25,713 bases of DNA, taken from the NCBI GenBank assembly GCA_050742415.1, contig JBOGIF010000200.1, positions 1 through 25,713 on the forward strand, in the 5' to 3' direction. The notes below the pieces were generated by a model that saw only the letters and a list, made by a program, of their open reading frames with translations, did not search any database and was not told the DNA's origin. The DNA is from JBOGIF01 sp050742415 (GTDB taxonomy: Bacteria; Actinomycetota; Acidimicrobiia; Acidimicrobiales; AC-14). A program made the position numbers and the translations under genes. This document shows, one piece after another, positions 15,929 through 23,774 of the stretch (position 1 is its first letter; every line of letters starts with the position of its first letter).

Positions 15929-16957
15929 GTGCGGATCCTGGTCACCGGCGGCGCCGGGTTCATCGGCGCCAACTTCGTGCGCTACTGGGACGAAGCCCAT
16001 CCCGGCGACGACCTGATCGTGCTCGACGCGCTCACGTACGCCGGAAACCTCGCAAACCTCGAGGGGGTCGAGGGCCGGGTCACGTTCGTGCACGGCGACA
16101 TCTGCGACCCCGAGGCGGTCGTGACCTGCCTGGCCGACCACGACATCGAGGTGGTGGTCCACTTCGCGGCCGAGTCGCACAACAGCCTCGCCATCATCGA
16201 CCCGACCCGCTTCTTCCGTACGAACGTGCTGGGCACCCAGACCCTGCTCGAGGCCGCAAGGCAGGTGGGCGTAACCCGGTTCCACCACATCTCCACGTGC
16301 GAGGTGTACGGCGACCTCGACCTCGACAGCGACGAGACCTTCACCGAGGACTCGCCCTACCGGCCCCGCACGCCCTACAACGCCTCGAAGGCGGCAGCCG
16401 ACCACGCCGTCCGCGCCTACCACCACACCTACGGGCTGCCGGTGACGATCACCAACTGCGCCAACAACTACGGCCCGTACCAGTTCCCGGAAAAGGTGGT
16501 ACCGCTGTTCACCATCAATGCCATCGACGGTGTGCCTCTCCCGCTCTACGCGTCCACCGCCAACCGGCGCGAGTGGCTCCACGTGGTCGACCACTGCCGG
16601 GCGGTCGACGCCGTCCTGACCGGCGGCCGGCTGGGCGAGACCTACCACGTGGGCAGCGGCTTCGAGGCGAGCATCACCGACATCGCCGACCTCGTGCTCG
16701 CCGAGCTGGACCTACCCTCGACCCTGAAGACGATCGTTCCCGACCGCCCGAGCCACGACCGCCGCTACCTGCTCGACTCGTCCAAGCTCCGCCGCGAGCT
16801 GGGCTGGGAGCCGACCGTCGACTTCGCCGAAGGGCTGCGTGACACAGTCGCCTGGTACCAGGCGAACCGGGCGTGGTGGGAGCCGCTACGGGACCGGGCG
16901 CCAGTGAGCGAGGCCACCGCCTGGGCGAGGCCGGCCGGGACAGGAGCGCGGGCATGA
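15929..16957 (+). CDS. rmlB: dTDP-glucose 4,6-dehydratase-like SDR, with Cys in place of the catalytic Asp
   Basis: A 342-residue extended short-chain dehydrogenase. NAD-binding GGAGFIGANF is at 7-16, DALTYAGNLANL (33-44) is typical of RmlB, and Tyr150 and Lys154 (YNASK) and NCANNYGPYQFPEK (176-189) are as in dTDP-glucose dehydratases. In canonical RmlB the active-site triad is Thr-Asp-Glu (STDEVYG); here residues 122-128 read STCEVYG, so Asp becomes Cys124. AESHNSLAI replaces the usual AESHVDRSI. These changes suggest a divergent subfamily; substrate could be dTDP-glucose or a related NDP-sugar. The start is GTG 15929 with a -10 right before it. It overlaps rmlD (ATGA). Confidence 0.83.
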   Translation: MRILVTGGAGFIGANFVRYWDEAHPGDDLIVLDALTYAGNLANLEGVEGRVTFVHGDICDPEAVVTCLADHDIEVVVHFAAESHNSLAIIDPTRFFRTNVLGTQTLLEAARQVGVTRFHHISTCEVYGDLDLDSDETFTEDSPYRPRTPYNASKAAADHAVRAYHHTYGLPVTITNCANNYGPYQFPEKVVPLFTINAIDGVPLPLYASTANRREWLHVVDHCRAVDAVLTGGRLGETYHVGSGFEASITDIADLVLAELDLPSTLKTIVPDRPSHDRRYLLDSSKLRRELGWEPTVDFAEGLRDTVAWYQANRAWWEPLRDRAPVSEATAWARPAGTGARA

Positions 16958-17805
16958 GCCGTACCTTCGTGACCGGGGCTTCGGGCCAGCTCGGGCGCGA
17001 GCTGGTGCCCGCACTCACCGACATCGGCCACGAGGTGACGGCAGTCGATCAGGACGACCTCGACGTCGGTGATCGGGACCAGGTCCTCCAGCTCGTCGGC
17101 GCAGTCCGGCCGGACACGGTCGTGCACGCGGCGGCATGGACCGATGTCGACGGCTGCCAGACCGATCCCGACCGGGCCTTCCGGGTCAATGCGCTGGGCA
17201 CTCGGCACGTGGCCGGAGCTGCTCGTGGCGCCGGCGCCCGGGTGCTGTACCTGTCGAGCGACTACGTGTTCGACGGGCGCGCCGGGCGCGCCCTCCACGA
17301 GTGGGACGCCCCTAACCCGCTGTCAGTCTACGGACGGTCGAAGCTGGCAGGCGAGCAGGTGCTGGGGCCCGACGACACAGTGGTGAGGACCTCGTGGCTG
17401 TGTGGTCGTCATGGCCGCAACTTCGTGAAGACGGTGCTGGACCGCTGCGGACGCGGAGAGTTCCTCACCGTGGTCGACGACCAGCACGGCATGCCGACCT
17501 TCGCCGACGACCTGGCCGCCATGATCGCCCGGCTGGTCTCCGCCCGGCTCCCCGGAACGTTCCATGTGACCAACCAGGGCCCGACCACCTGGTTCCAGCT
17601 CGCCCGCGACACCCTCGCGGCCGCTGGGCTGGACACCGGCCTCGTGCAACCGGTGACCACCGCCGATCTGGACCCGCCGAGGCCCGCGCCCCGGCCCGCC
17701 TACTCGGTCCTCGACAACGCCGCCCTGAGGCTGTCGGGCCTGCCCCTGCTCGCCGACCATCACGAGCCGCTGGAGCGCCTCGTCAAGGAGCTGACCTCGT
17801 CTTGA
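16954..17805 (+). CDS. rmlD: dTDP-4-dehydrorhamnose reductase
   Basis: A 283-residue reductive SDR that performs the last step of dTDP-L-rhamnose synthesis, reducing dTDP-4-dehydrorhamnose with NAD(P)H. Motifs are TGASGQLGREL (7-17), HAAAWTDVDGCQTDP (58-72, the typical 'AAYTxVDxAE' region), SSDYVFDG (101-108), and Tyr126/Lys130 in YGRSKLAGE. RTSWLCG, QHGMPTFADDLA and FHVTNQGPTTWFQLA follow in the usual order. ATG 16954 overlaps the rmlB stop and has AGGAG at 16942-16946. RmlA and RmlC are not in the window, so they may lie elsewhere, or the product may not be rhamnose. The stop overlaps the next start (TTGA). Confidence 0.92.
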   Translation: MSRTFVTGASGQLGRELVPALTDIGHEVTAVDQDDLDVGDRDQVLQLVGAVRPDTVVHAAAWTDVDGCQTDPDRAFRVNALGTRHVAGAARGAGARVLYLSSDYVFDGRAGRALHEWDAPNPLSVYGRSKLAGEQVLGPDDTVVRTSWLCGRHGRNFVKTVLDRCGRGEFLTVVDDQHGMPTFADDLAAMIARLVSARLPGTFHVTNQGPTTWFQLARDTLAAAGLDTGLVQPVTTADLDPPRPAPRPAYSVLDNAALRLSGLPLLADHHEPLERLVKELTSS

Positions 17806-20456
17806 GCACTGTCGCCGTCATCGGCACCGGATATGTGGGCCTCACCACCGGAGCCTGCTTCTCCCACCTGGGCCACCGTGTCATCTGCGCCGACGTGGTG
17901 GCGGAGAAGGTCGAGCGCCTGTCCCGGGGCGACGTCCCGATCCTCGAGGCCGGCCTGCCCGAGATCGTCAAGGCCGGCCTGGCCGGTGGGCGGCTGTCGT
18001 TCGTCCTGGGGGCGGCGGCGGCCGTCGCCGACTGCGAGTTCGTCTACCTCTGCGTGCCCACGCCCCAGTCCGACGACGGATCGGCCGACCTGTCCTACAT
18101 ACGGGCGGCGGCCGCCGAGATCGGCCCGCGGCTGTCGCCGGGGACGGTCGTGGTCAACAAGTCAACCGTCCCGGTGGGCTCCACCCGCGTCGTCGAAGAG
18201 GTGCTCGGGCGCGACGACGTGAGCGTGGTGTCGAACCCGGAGTTCTTGCGCGAGGGCTCGGCCGTCCACGACTTCCTGCACCCCGACCGAGTGGTCGTGG
18301 GCTCCGACGACCAGGCCGCCGCCACCCGGGTGGCCTCGCTCTACGAGTCACTCGGGGCACCGGTCGTGGTGACCGACCCGGCCTCGGCGGAGACGATCAA
18401 GTACGCGTCCAACGCATACCTCGCCACCAAGATCTCGTTCGTGAACGCCGTGGCCAATGTGTGCGAGGCAGTGGGCGCCGACGTGCGCGACGTGCTGCTG
18501 GGCATGGGCTACGACCGCCGTATCGGCTTCGAGTTCATGAAGCCGGGCCCGGGATTTGGTGGTTCGTGCTTCCTCGGTGACGAGACGTTGCTGGTGCGGC
18601 GAGGGGGCCACACCCGCCTGTTGAGCCTGGCGGACCTCTTCGCCGAGATCAAAAGGACGACACCCGACGGCTGGGAGGCGCTCTCCTGGCGATCGGGAGA
18701 GCCCACCCCGGAGTTCCTCCCCGTAGCGCTGTTCACCAAGCGCGACTACGTGGGGGGCACGATCACGGTGCGTACGAAGATGGGACGCCGGATCACCGTC
18801 ACCGAGGACCACCCGTTCGTCGTCGGCGACGGGCGTAGCGACGGCGTCACCCGCCGCCTGGCCAACCAGTTGACGACAAGTGACTGGCTCCCGGTCGCCC
18901 AGCGCTGCGCGCTGGCCGCCGAACCGCCCGAGTTGATCCGAGTCAGCGACACCGTGGCGTCGGCGGGCCTGGCCGAGAAGGACGTCATCGTCTGGCTTTC
19001 GGAGGCCCAGCGGGACCTCTTCGAGGAGCGAGCGTCTGGATTGCCGACCCCCAGGCGCTACGAGGTGCGCCGCTGCCAGGCCATGCGTCTCGACGAGCTC
19101 CGCTCCCTCGGGTTAACCGAGGAGGGCGGATCTTTGGGCACCGCCAGCAATGGGACCTCGGTCCCGGCGACGATCCCCGTCGACGAGGAGCTGTGGCGGG
19201 TAGTGGGCCTCTATCTGGCCGAGGGTTGGATGACGCGCGACAAGAGCCGAGCTCGCATCTACTGGGCCTTCCATCCGCGGGACGAGGCCGACCTCGTCGA
19301 GGTGATCGTCGGGTACTGCCGGAAGCTGGGCGTCAAGGTGACTTCGCGCCCCGCCGCCACCGCCCATCACGTGTCGGTTTCGTCCCGACTGCTCGCCGCC
19401 GTGTTCAAGGACGGGTTGGGGCTCGGGACCAACTGCTACGACAAGCGACTGCCGGACGCTATCTGGGCCGCCCCAGCCGCCCACAAACGGGCCATCCTCC
19501 GGGGGCTGTGGGACGGCGACGGGTCCTGGTCCTACGTTGCAGGCGGCCCCAGCGTCGTCCTGGAGTACGGCACCGTCTCGCGGCAGCTGGCGGACGGCAT
19601 GCTCCGCCTTCTCGGTGATCTGGGGATCGTGGCTCGTCTGAAGGTCGGGCGGACCGCGAAGTCCACCTGCGACACCTACTGGCTCTCGATATCCGGCGCC
19701 GACCAGGTCGAGGAGAACTTGTGGCTGCTTCCGGCCATCGAGGGTTGGGAGATCGCTGAGTCGCTTTCCGAGCAGGCCAAGCGGATCGCCCCGACCGGCC
19801 ACCGGAGGCTCTCCAAGAACGCCACCTGGGTGCGGGTGACAGGCATCGAGAGCACGAGCTACCAGGGCCCTGTGTACTCGCTGAAGGTGCCGGGCTCAGG
19901 GACGGTGGTTGCGACCCACGGCCTCGTCGTCGGCCAGTGTTTCCCCAAAGATACGAACGCGCTCATACGGATCGCCGAGGACGCCGGGTACGACTTCGGG
20001 CTGCTGCGGGGCGTGAACCAGGTGAACACCGAGCAGTTCGAGCGGGTGACGGCCAAGATCGTGGCCATGGCCGGCGGCTCGGTCGAGGGCCTGACGGTGG
20101 CGGCATGGGGGCTGACGTTCAAGGCCCGGACCGACGACCTCCGGATGTCGCCCGCCCTGGAGGTGGTGCGCCGGCTGCTCGAGCGCGGTGCACGGGTACG
20201 CGCCTTCGACCCGGCCGTCGAGAGCGCATTGGAGGGGCCTGGCCTGGAGGCGGTGGAGGTGTGCGCCGACCCCTACGGAGCGTGCGAAGGCGCCGCCGTG
20301 CTGGCCGTGCTCACGGAATGGGACGAGTTCCGGCGGCTCGACTTCGCCAAGGTCGCCAGTCTGCTGGCCGCGCCCCTGGTGGTCGACGCCCGCAATCTGC
20401 TGGACCCGGCCGCCATGCGGCGCCGCGGCTTCGTCTACGAGGGCATCGGGAGGTGA
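17802..20456 (+). CDS. ugd: UDP-glucose 6-dehydrogenase precursor interrupted in frame by an intein
   Basis: An 884-residue precursor. UGDH oxidises UDP-glucose to UDP-glucuronate with two NAD+. The host part is complete: GTGYVGL (8-14), CVPTPQ (84-89), [10 protein letters not shown] (119-128), [12 protein letters not shown] (147-158), [18 protein letters not shown] (196-213), then GPGFGGS up to Ser255. The catalytic CFPKDT resumes at Cys713 and the C-terminal domain ([33 protein letters not shown]) follows. Removing residues 256-712 leaves 427 residues, the normal UGDH length, and restores GFGGSCFPKDT. The TTG 17802 start overlaps the rmlD stop; AAGGAG lies 11 bases upstream. The unspliced protein should be inactive because the active-site motif is split. 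The product feeds the next gene, UDP-xylose synthase. Confidence 0.95.
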   Translation: MSTVAVIGTGYVGLTTGACFSHLGHRVICADVVAEKVERLSRGDVPILEAGLPEIVKAGLAGGRLSFVLGAAAAVADCEFVYLCVPTPQSDDGSADLSYIRAAAAEIGPRLSPGTVVVNKSTVPVGSTRVVEEVLGRDDVSVVSNPEFLREGSAVHDFLHPDRVVVGSDDQAAATRVASLYESLGAPVVVTDPASAETIKYASNAYLATKISFVNAVANVCEAVGADVRDVLLGMGYDRRIGFEFMKPGPGFGGSCFLGDETLLVRRGGHTRLLSLADLFAEIKRTTPDGWEALSWRSGEPTPEFLPVALFTKRDYVGGTITVRTKMGRRITVTEDHPFVVGDGRSDGVTRRLANQLTTSDWLPVAQRCALAAEPPELIRVSDTVASAGLAEKDVIVWLSEAQRDLFEERASGLPTPRRYEVRRCQAMRLDELRSLGLTEEGGSLGTASNGTSVPATIPVDEELWRVVGLYLAEGWMTRDKSRARIYWAFHPRDEADLVEVIVGYCRKLGVKVTSRPAATAHHVSVSSRLLAAVFKDGLGLGTNCYDKRLPDAIWAAPAAHKRAILRGLWDGDGSWSYVAGGPSVVLEYGTVSRQLADGMLRLLGDLGIVARLKVGRTAKSTCDTYWLSISGADQVEENLWLLPAIEGWEIAESLSEQAKRIAPTGHRRLSKNATWVRVTGIESTSYQGPVYSLKVPGSGTVVATHGLVVGQCFPKDTNALIRIAEDAGYDFGLLRGVNQVNTEQFERVTAKIVAMAGGSVEGLTVAAWGLTFKARTDDLRMSPALEVVRRLLERGARVRAFDPAVESALEGPGLEAVEVCADPYGACEGAAVLAVLTEWDEFRRLDFAKVASLLAAPLVVDARNLLDPAAMRRRGFVYEGIGR
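18567..19937 (+). mobile_element. Intein with LAGLIDADG (DOD) homing endonuclease in ugd
   Basis: A 457-residue intein (residues 256-712 of the precursor). The splicing N-terminal block A begins with Cys1, CFLGDETLL; block B is [14 protein letters not shown] with the TxxH motif (Thr334, His337). The endonuclease has both DOD motifs: VVGLYLAEG (467-475) and LRGLWDGDG (566-574), each with its acidic residue, so DNA cleavage is plausible. Block F is VYSLKV (691-696) and block G reads THGLVVGQ followed by +1 Cys713, the host catalytic Cys. The usual penultimate His and terminal Asn are Gly and Gln; Gln-ending inteins are known and some splice. There are no stops or frameshifts, and GC-rich codon use matches the host, so it is not visibly recent. 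Confidence 0.95.
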
Positions 20457-21391
20457 GCCGCCGGATCGTGGTGACCGGCGGCGCCGGCTTCCTGGGCTCC
20501 CACCTGTGCCGGGCGCTGGTCGCCCGAGGTGACGACGTGGTCGCCGTCGACAACCTGATCACGGGCACGCTCGACAACGTGGCTGACCTGGCCGGCAATG
20601 CCCGGTTCACGTTCCACCACAACGACGTGAGCAACTACGTGCAGGTCCCCGGCCCGGTCGACGCGGTACTTCACTTCGCCAGCCCGGCCTCACCTCGGGA
20701 CTATCTCGAGCACCCGATCCCGACCCTGAAAGTGGGCAGCCTCGGCACCCACAAGACCTTGGGCCTGGCCAAGGAGAAGGGTGCCCGCTACCTCCTCGCC
20801 TCCACCAGTGAGGTCTACGGCGACCCGCTGGTCCACCCCCAACGCGAGGACTACTGGGGCAACGTGAACCCGGTTGGCCCCCGAGGCGTCTACGACGAGG
20901 CCAAGCGCTTCGCAGAGGCCCTGGCCATGGCGTACCACCACGCCCACAACCTCGACGTGAGAATCGTTCGTATCTTTAATACCTTCGGGCCTTCGATGAG
21001 ACGGCTGGACGGGCGGGCCGTGTCGAACTTCTTGGTGGCGGCACTCGCCGACGAGCCGATCGAGATCTACGGCGACGGCAGCCAGACGCGCAGCTTCTGC
21101 TATGTCGACGACCAGGTACGGGGCATCCTCGCCCTGCTCGACTCCGACCACGTCGGACCTGTGAACATAGGGAACCCCGACGAGTTCACCATCCTCGACC
21201 TGGCCCATACCGTGCTGGACGTCACCGGCTCAAGGTCGCCGATCGAGTTCCGGCCGCTGCCCACCGACGACCCCCGCCAGCGCCGGCCCGACATCACTTT
21301 CGCCCGCAAGCTGCTCGACTGGGAGCCGCAGGTGGACCTGCGCGAGGGGCTCGCCCGTACCGCCGAATGGTTCCGGAGCACCGATGGCTGA
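20453..21391 (+). CDS. uxs: UDP-glucuronate decarboxylase (UDP-xylose synthase)
   Basis: A 312-residue SDR converting UDP-glucuronate to UDP-xylose. NAD-binding [11 protein letters not shown] lies at 8-18. Family-specific motifs are [16 protein letters not shown] (74-89), [14 protein letters not shown] (117-130) with Glu120, [19 protein letters not shown] (134-152) with Tyr147 and Lys151, [10 protein letters not shown] (173-182), DGRAVSNF (186-193) and SFCYVDD (214-220). These set it apart from GalE and RmlB. GTG 20453 overlaps the ugd stop (GTGA), so precursor and consumer enzymes are translationally coupled. The stop lies inside the next gene (8-base overlap). Confidence 0.92.
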   Translation: MSRRIVVTGGAGFLGSHLCRALVARGDDVVAVDNLITGTLDNVADLAGNARFTFHHNDVSNYVQVPGPVDAVLHFASPASPRDYLEHPIPTLKVGSLGTHKTLGLAKEKGARYLLASTSEVYGDPLVHPQREDYWGNVNPVGPRGVYDEAKRFAEALAMAYHHAHNLDVRIVRIFNTFGPSMRRLDGRAVSNFLVAALADEPIEIYGDGSQTRSFCYVDDQVRGILALLDSDHVGPVNIGNPDEFTILDLAHTVLDVTGSRSPIEFRPLPTDDPRQRRPDITFARKLLDWEPQVDLREGLARTAEWFRSTDG

Positions 21392-22079
21392 CGTACGCAC
21401 CCTGTCGGTGATCGTGCCGGTGTACAACGAGCGGGCCACCGTGGCCGAGGTGGTGAGGAGGATGCGGCGCGTCGACCTCGACGTCGACCTCGAGGTCATC
21501 ATGGTCGACGACGGCTCCTCCGACGGCACGGAGAAGATCCTCGCCGCTCTCGAGGACTCGACCTTGCACGTGGTGCGCCACCCGGACAACCGGGGCAAGG
21601 GCAGCGCCATCCGCACCGGCCTGGAGCACGCCCGCGGCGACCTGATCCTGATCCAGGACGCCGACCTGGAGTACGACCCCGACGACTGGCCCGCCCTCCT
21701 ACGGCCCGTGCTGCGGGGCCGGGCCGAGGTCGTCTACGGCAGCCGGTTCCGCGGCGAGCGCCAAGGGGTGAGGCTCTCGAACTGGCTGGCCAACCGGTTC
21801 CTGTCGGTCGTCACCAACGTGCTCTACGACACCAGCCTGTCCGACATGGGCTCGTCGGCCAAGCTGTTCGAGCGCAAGGTGCTCGACGGCATCCGCATCG
21901 AGTCCGACCGGTTCGACTTCGAGCCCGAGATCACCGCCAAGGTGCTCCGCAACGGCCACCGCATCTACGAGGTGCCGATCTCGCACTCCGCCCGCCGGCC
22001 CGACGAGGGCCGTAAGTTCGCCTGGCAGGACAGCGTGCGGGCGCTGTGGACTCTCCTGCGGTGCCGCTGGAGCCGGTGA
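21384..22079 (+). CDS. GT2-family glycosyltransferase, dolichyl/polyprenyl-phosphate mannose synthase-like
   Basis: A 231-residue GT-A fold protein. It opens [18 protein letters not shown] (7-24), with the nucleotide-binding VDDGSSDGT (41-49), [17 protein letters not shown] (70-86) and the metal-binding QDADLEYDP (91-99), then YGSRF (118-122). The length and motif set resemble DPM1-type enzymes, which move mannose or glucose from an NDP-sugar to a polyprenyl phosphate. There are no C-terminal membrane helices. ATG 21384 has GGAG at 21375-21378. Donor sugar is not determinable; GDP-mannose from the pyrophosphorylase downstream is one possibility. It probably acts at the cytoplasmic face of the membrane. 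Confidence 0.85.
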   Translation: MADVRTLSVIVPVYNERATVAEVVRRMRRVDLDVDLEVIMVDDGSSDGTEKILAALEDSTLHVVRHPDNRGKGSAIRTGLEHARGDLILIQDADLEYDPDDWPALLRPVLRGRAEVVYGSRFRGERQGVRLSNWLANRFLSVVTNVLYDTSLSDMGSSAKLFERKVLDGIRIESDRFDFEPEITAKVLRNGHRIYEVPISHSARRPDEGRKFAWQDSVRALWTLLRCRWSR

Positions 22080-22972
22080 CGCCCGGGGCGACCCAGCCCA
22101 GCTCGGGCCCGCCCGCCGTGAGCGCAGCCGTCGTCAACTACAACGCCAAGCAGCACCTGCTGGCCTGCGTCGCCAGCCTCCGGGCCGAGGGCGTCCGGGA
22201 GATCGTGGTCGCCGACAACGCCTCGTCGGACGGCTCCCGGGAGGCACTCGCCGCCGCCGACCCGGGCGCGGTCTTCCTGGCCACTGGCGCCAACCTGGGC
22301 TTCGGCTCGGGCGCCAACCGGGCGGTGGCCGCCACGTCGGGAGCGCAGGTCCTCGTCCTCAATCCCGACACGGTCGTGCAACCCGGCACCGTGGCTGCCC
22401 TGAGTCGCGCGCTCGACCGTGACCCCGGCCTGGCGGTGGTGGGCCCGCGGGTGCACAACCCCGACGGCTCGCTATACCCGTCGGTCCGCCGGTTCCCGGC
22501 CATGGGGTTGGCCGCCGGCCACGCCTTCCTCGGGATGGTCGCGCCCGACAACCGGTTCACCCGCCGCTACCGGATGCTCGACTGGGACCACGACCGGGCC
22601 GGCGAGGTGGACTGGGTGGCTGGCACGGCCATACTCGTGCGCCGATCCGCCTTCGAGGCGGTCGGCGGCTTCGACGAGCGGTACTTCATGTACGTCGAGG
22701 ATGTCGACCTCTGCTGGCGCCTGCGCCAGAAGGGGTGGAAGGTTGGCTACGAGCCGGCCGGGGTGGTGGTCCACACGATCGGTGTGTCCAGCCAACTGGC
22801 GCCCTACCGCATGATCCTTGCCCACCACCGGTCGCTGCTGCGCTTCGCCTCGGAGACGACCTCCGGGGCCGGGCGATTGATGCTGCCGGCGGTCGCCGTC
22901 GGCCTCGGACTGCGCACCGTGCTCGCCTGGGCCCAGCACCGGCTGGACAGACAACCGCCCGCCAGCCGCTAG
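22076..22972 (+). CDS. GT2-family glycosyltransferase, WbbL/rhamnosyltransferase-like
   Basis: A 298-residue GT-A enzyme. Signature regions are VSAAVVNYNAKQHLL (15-29), VADNASSDGS (45-54), ANLGFGSGANRAV (72-84), VLNPDTVV (94-101) and, near the C-terminus, VDWVAGTAILVRRSAFEAVGGFDERYF split over 178-204, then EDVDLCWRLRQKGW (208-221) with the ExDxxxR catalytic pattern. This resembles the WbbL group that adds L-rhamnose from dTDP-rhamnose to a lipid carrier, which fits rmlB/rmlD upstream. GTG 22076 overlaps the previous stop (GTGA); GTG 22061 or 22046 are alternatives. A hydrophobic patch at about 259-283 may touch the membrane. Confidence 0.85.
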   Translation: MTPGATQPSSGPPAVSAAVVNYNAKQHLLACVASLRAEGVREIVVADNASSDGSREALAAADPGAVFLATGANLGFGSGANRAVAATSGAQVLVLNPDTVVQPGTVAALSRALDRDPGLAVVGPRVHNPDGSLYPSVRRFPAMGLAAGHAFLGMVAPDNRFTRRYRMLDWDHDRAGEVDWVAGTAILVRRSAFEAVGGFDERYFMYVEDVDLCWRLRQKGWKVGYEPAGVVVHTIGVSSQLAPYRMILAHHRSLLRFASETTSGAGRLMLPAVAVGLGLRTVLAWAQHRLDRQPPASR

Positions 22973-22975
22973 CTT
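22970..22975 (+). promoter_or_regulatory. Possible -10 for the histidine-rich membrane protein gene
   Basis: TAGCTT overlaps the stop of the upstream glycosyltransferase gene and lies 10 bases before ATG 22986. TGGACA (22944-22949) could be a -35, but the 20-base spacing is long. It would allow partly independent expression of the downstream genes. Confidence 0.3.
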
Positions 22976-22985
22976 CGGGGCGGTC

Positions 22986-23744
22986 ATGGGAAGAGCATCG
23001 TCGAGCAAGAAGGTGGCGCGGGCGGCACGGACCGGCGGTGGCCGGACGCGCAAGGGCACGTCGTCGTTGGGCTGGCCCAGCGCCATGGCGGTGGTCGTCA
23101 TCATCGGCATCGCCCTGGTCGTGGTGTCGCGTGGAGACCGATCGGCCGCCGACGAGACCCCGCCCCGTGCCAACGTCGACCACTGGCACACCGCCATCGG
23201 CTTCGACATCTGCGGCACCTTCGCCCCCAGCCCCTCGAGCGACACTGACCCTCTCGGCATCCACACCCATGGCGACGGTGTCATCCACACGCACCCGTTC
23301 GTGGGGCGCGCCGCCGGGCGAAGGGCCACGGTGAGCCACTACTTCGACAACGTCGGCGCCAAGGTGACCACCTCGCAGATCGACCTCGCCGGCCAACCCG
23401 TCAAGAAGAACGGAGCCAAGTGCGACGGCCGGGCGGCGAAGGTTCGCACCTGGGTGTGGAACACCAGGGACCCCGAGGACAAGGGCAACCTCTACACCGG
23501 CGACCCCGGTGACATCCGGCTGGGGAACAACCAGCTCATAACCGTCGCCTTCCTGCCCGACGGGGTCGACATCCCCCGGCCGCCCTCGGAGGCCGAGCTG
23601 GACCAGCTCACCGACATCGGCACCACCCCCGCCCCGACCCCCGAAGGTTCGGTCCCCCCGGCGGACGGCTCCGTGCCCCCGGCTGATGGCTCGGTTCCCC
23701 CGGCCGCGACCACGCCGAGCAGCCCGCCGCCCTCGGCTCCTTGA
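22986..23744 (+). CDS. Membrane-anchored protein with His-x-His motifs, function unknown
   Basis: A 252-residue protein. Basic N-terminus (about 25 residues), one membrane segment at about 31-48 (WPSAMAVVVIIGIALVVV), then an extracytoplasmic domain. That domain starts VDHWHTAIGFDICGTF (64-79) and contains GIHTHGDGVIHTHPF (91-105), giving HxH at 66/68, 93/95 and 101/103, which suggests metal binding. Two cysteines (76, 146) could form a disulfide. WVWNTRDPED and NNQLITVAFLPDG complete the domain. The tail is Pro/Ser rich with three GSVPPA(D/A) repeats. I do not recognise a named family. ATG 22986 has no canonical ribosome site. Its position inside the sugar cluster suggests an envelope role, but that is only context. 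Confidence 0.75.
   Translation: MGRASSSKKVARAARTGGGRTRKGTSSLGWPSAMAVVVIIGIALVVVSRGDRSAADETPPRANVDHWHTAIGFDICGTFAPSPSSDTDPLGIHTHGDGVIHTHPFVGRAAGRRATVSHYFDNVGAKVTTSQIDLAGQPVKKNGAKCDGRAAKVRTWVWNTRDPEDKGNLYTGDPGDIRLGNNQLITVAFLPDGVDIPRPPSEAELDQLTDIGTTPAPTPEGSVPPADGSVPPADGSVPPAATTPSSPPPSAP
23646..23708 (+). repeat. Three 21-bp in-frame repeats encoding GSVPPA(D/A)
   Basis: Units at 23646-23666, 23667-23687 and 23688-23708 encode GSVPPAD, GSVPPAD and GSVPPAA. They differ mainly at third codon positions, so the protein sequence is conserved while the DNA has drifted. They extend a flexible Pro-rich tail. Confidence 0.85.
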
Positions 23745-23774
23745 GGGCTGCGTGTCCTTAAGGGCTCCGGCTCC

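Noticed and set aside
17394..17801. N-terminal extension of the ugd frame upstream of TTG 17802
   Set aside because: It lies inside rmlD in another frame and is Arg/Pro-rich. The NAD-binding strand of UGDH begins right after the TTG.
16954..17805. Assigning a complete rml pathway here
   Set aside because: Only rmlB-like and rmlD genes are visible. The nucleotidyltransferase at 23775 fits GDP-mannose pyrophosphorylase better than RmlA, and no RmlC epimerase is present.
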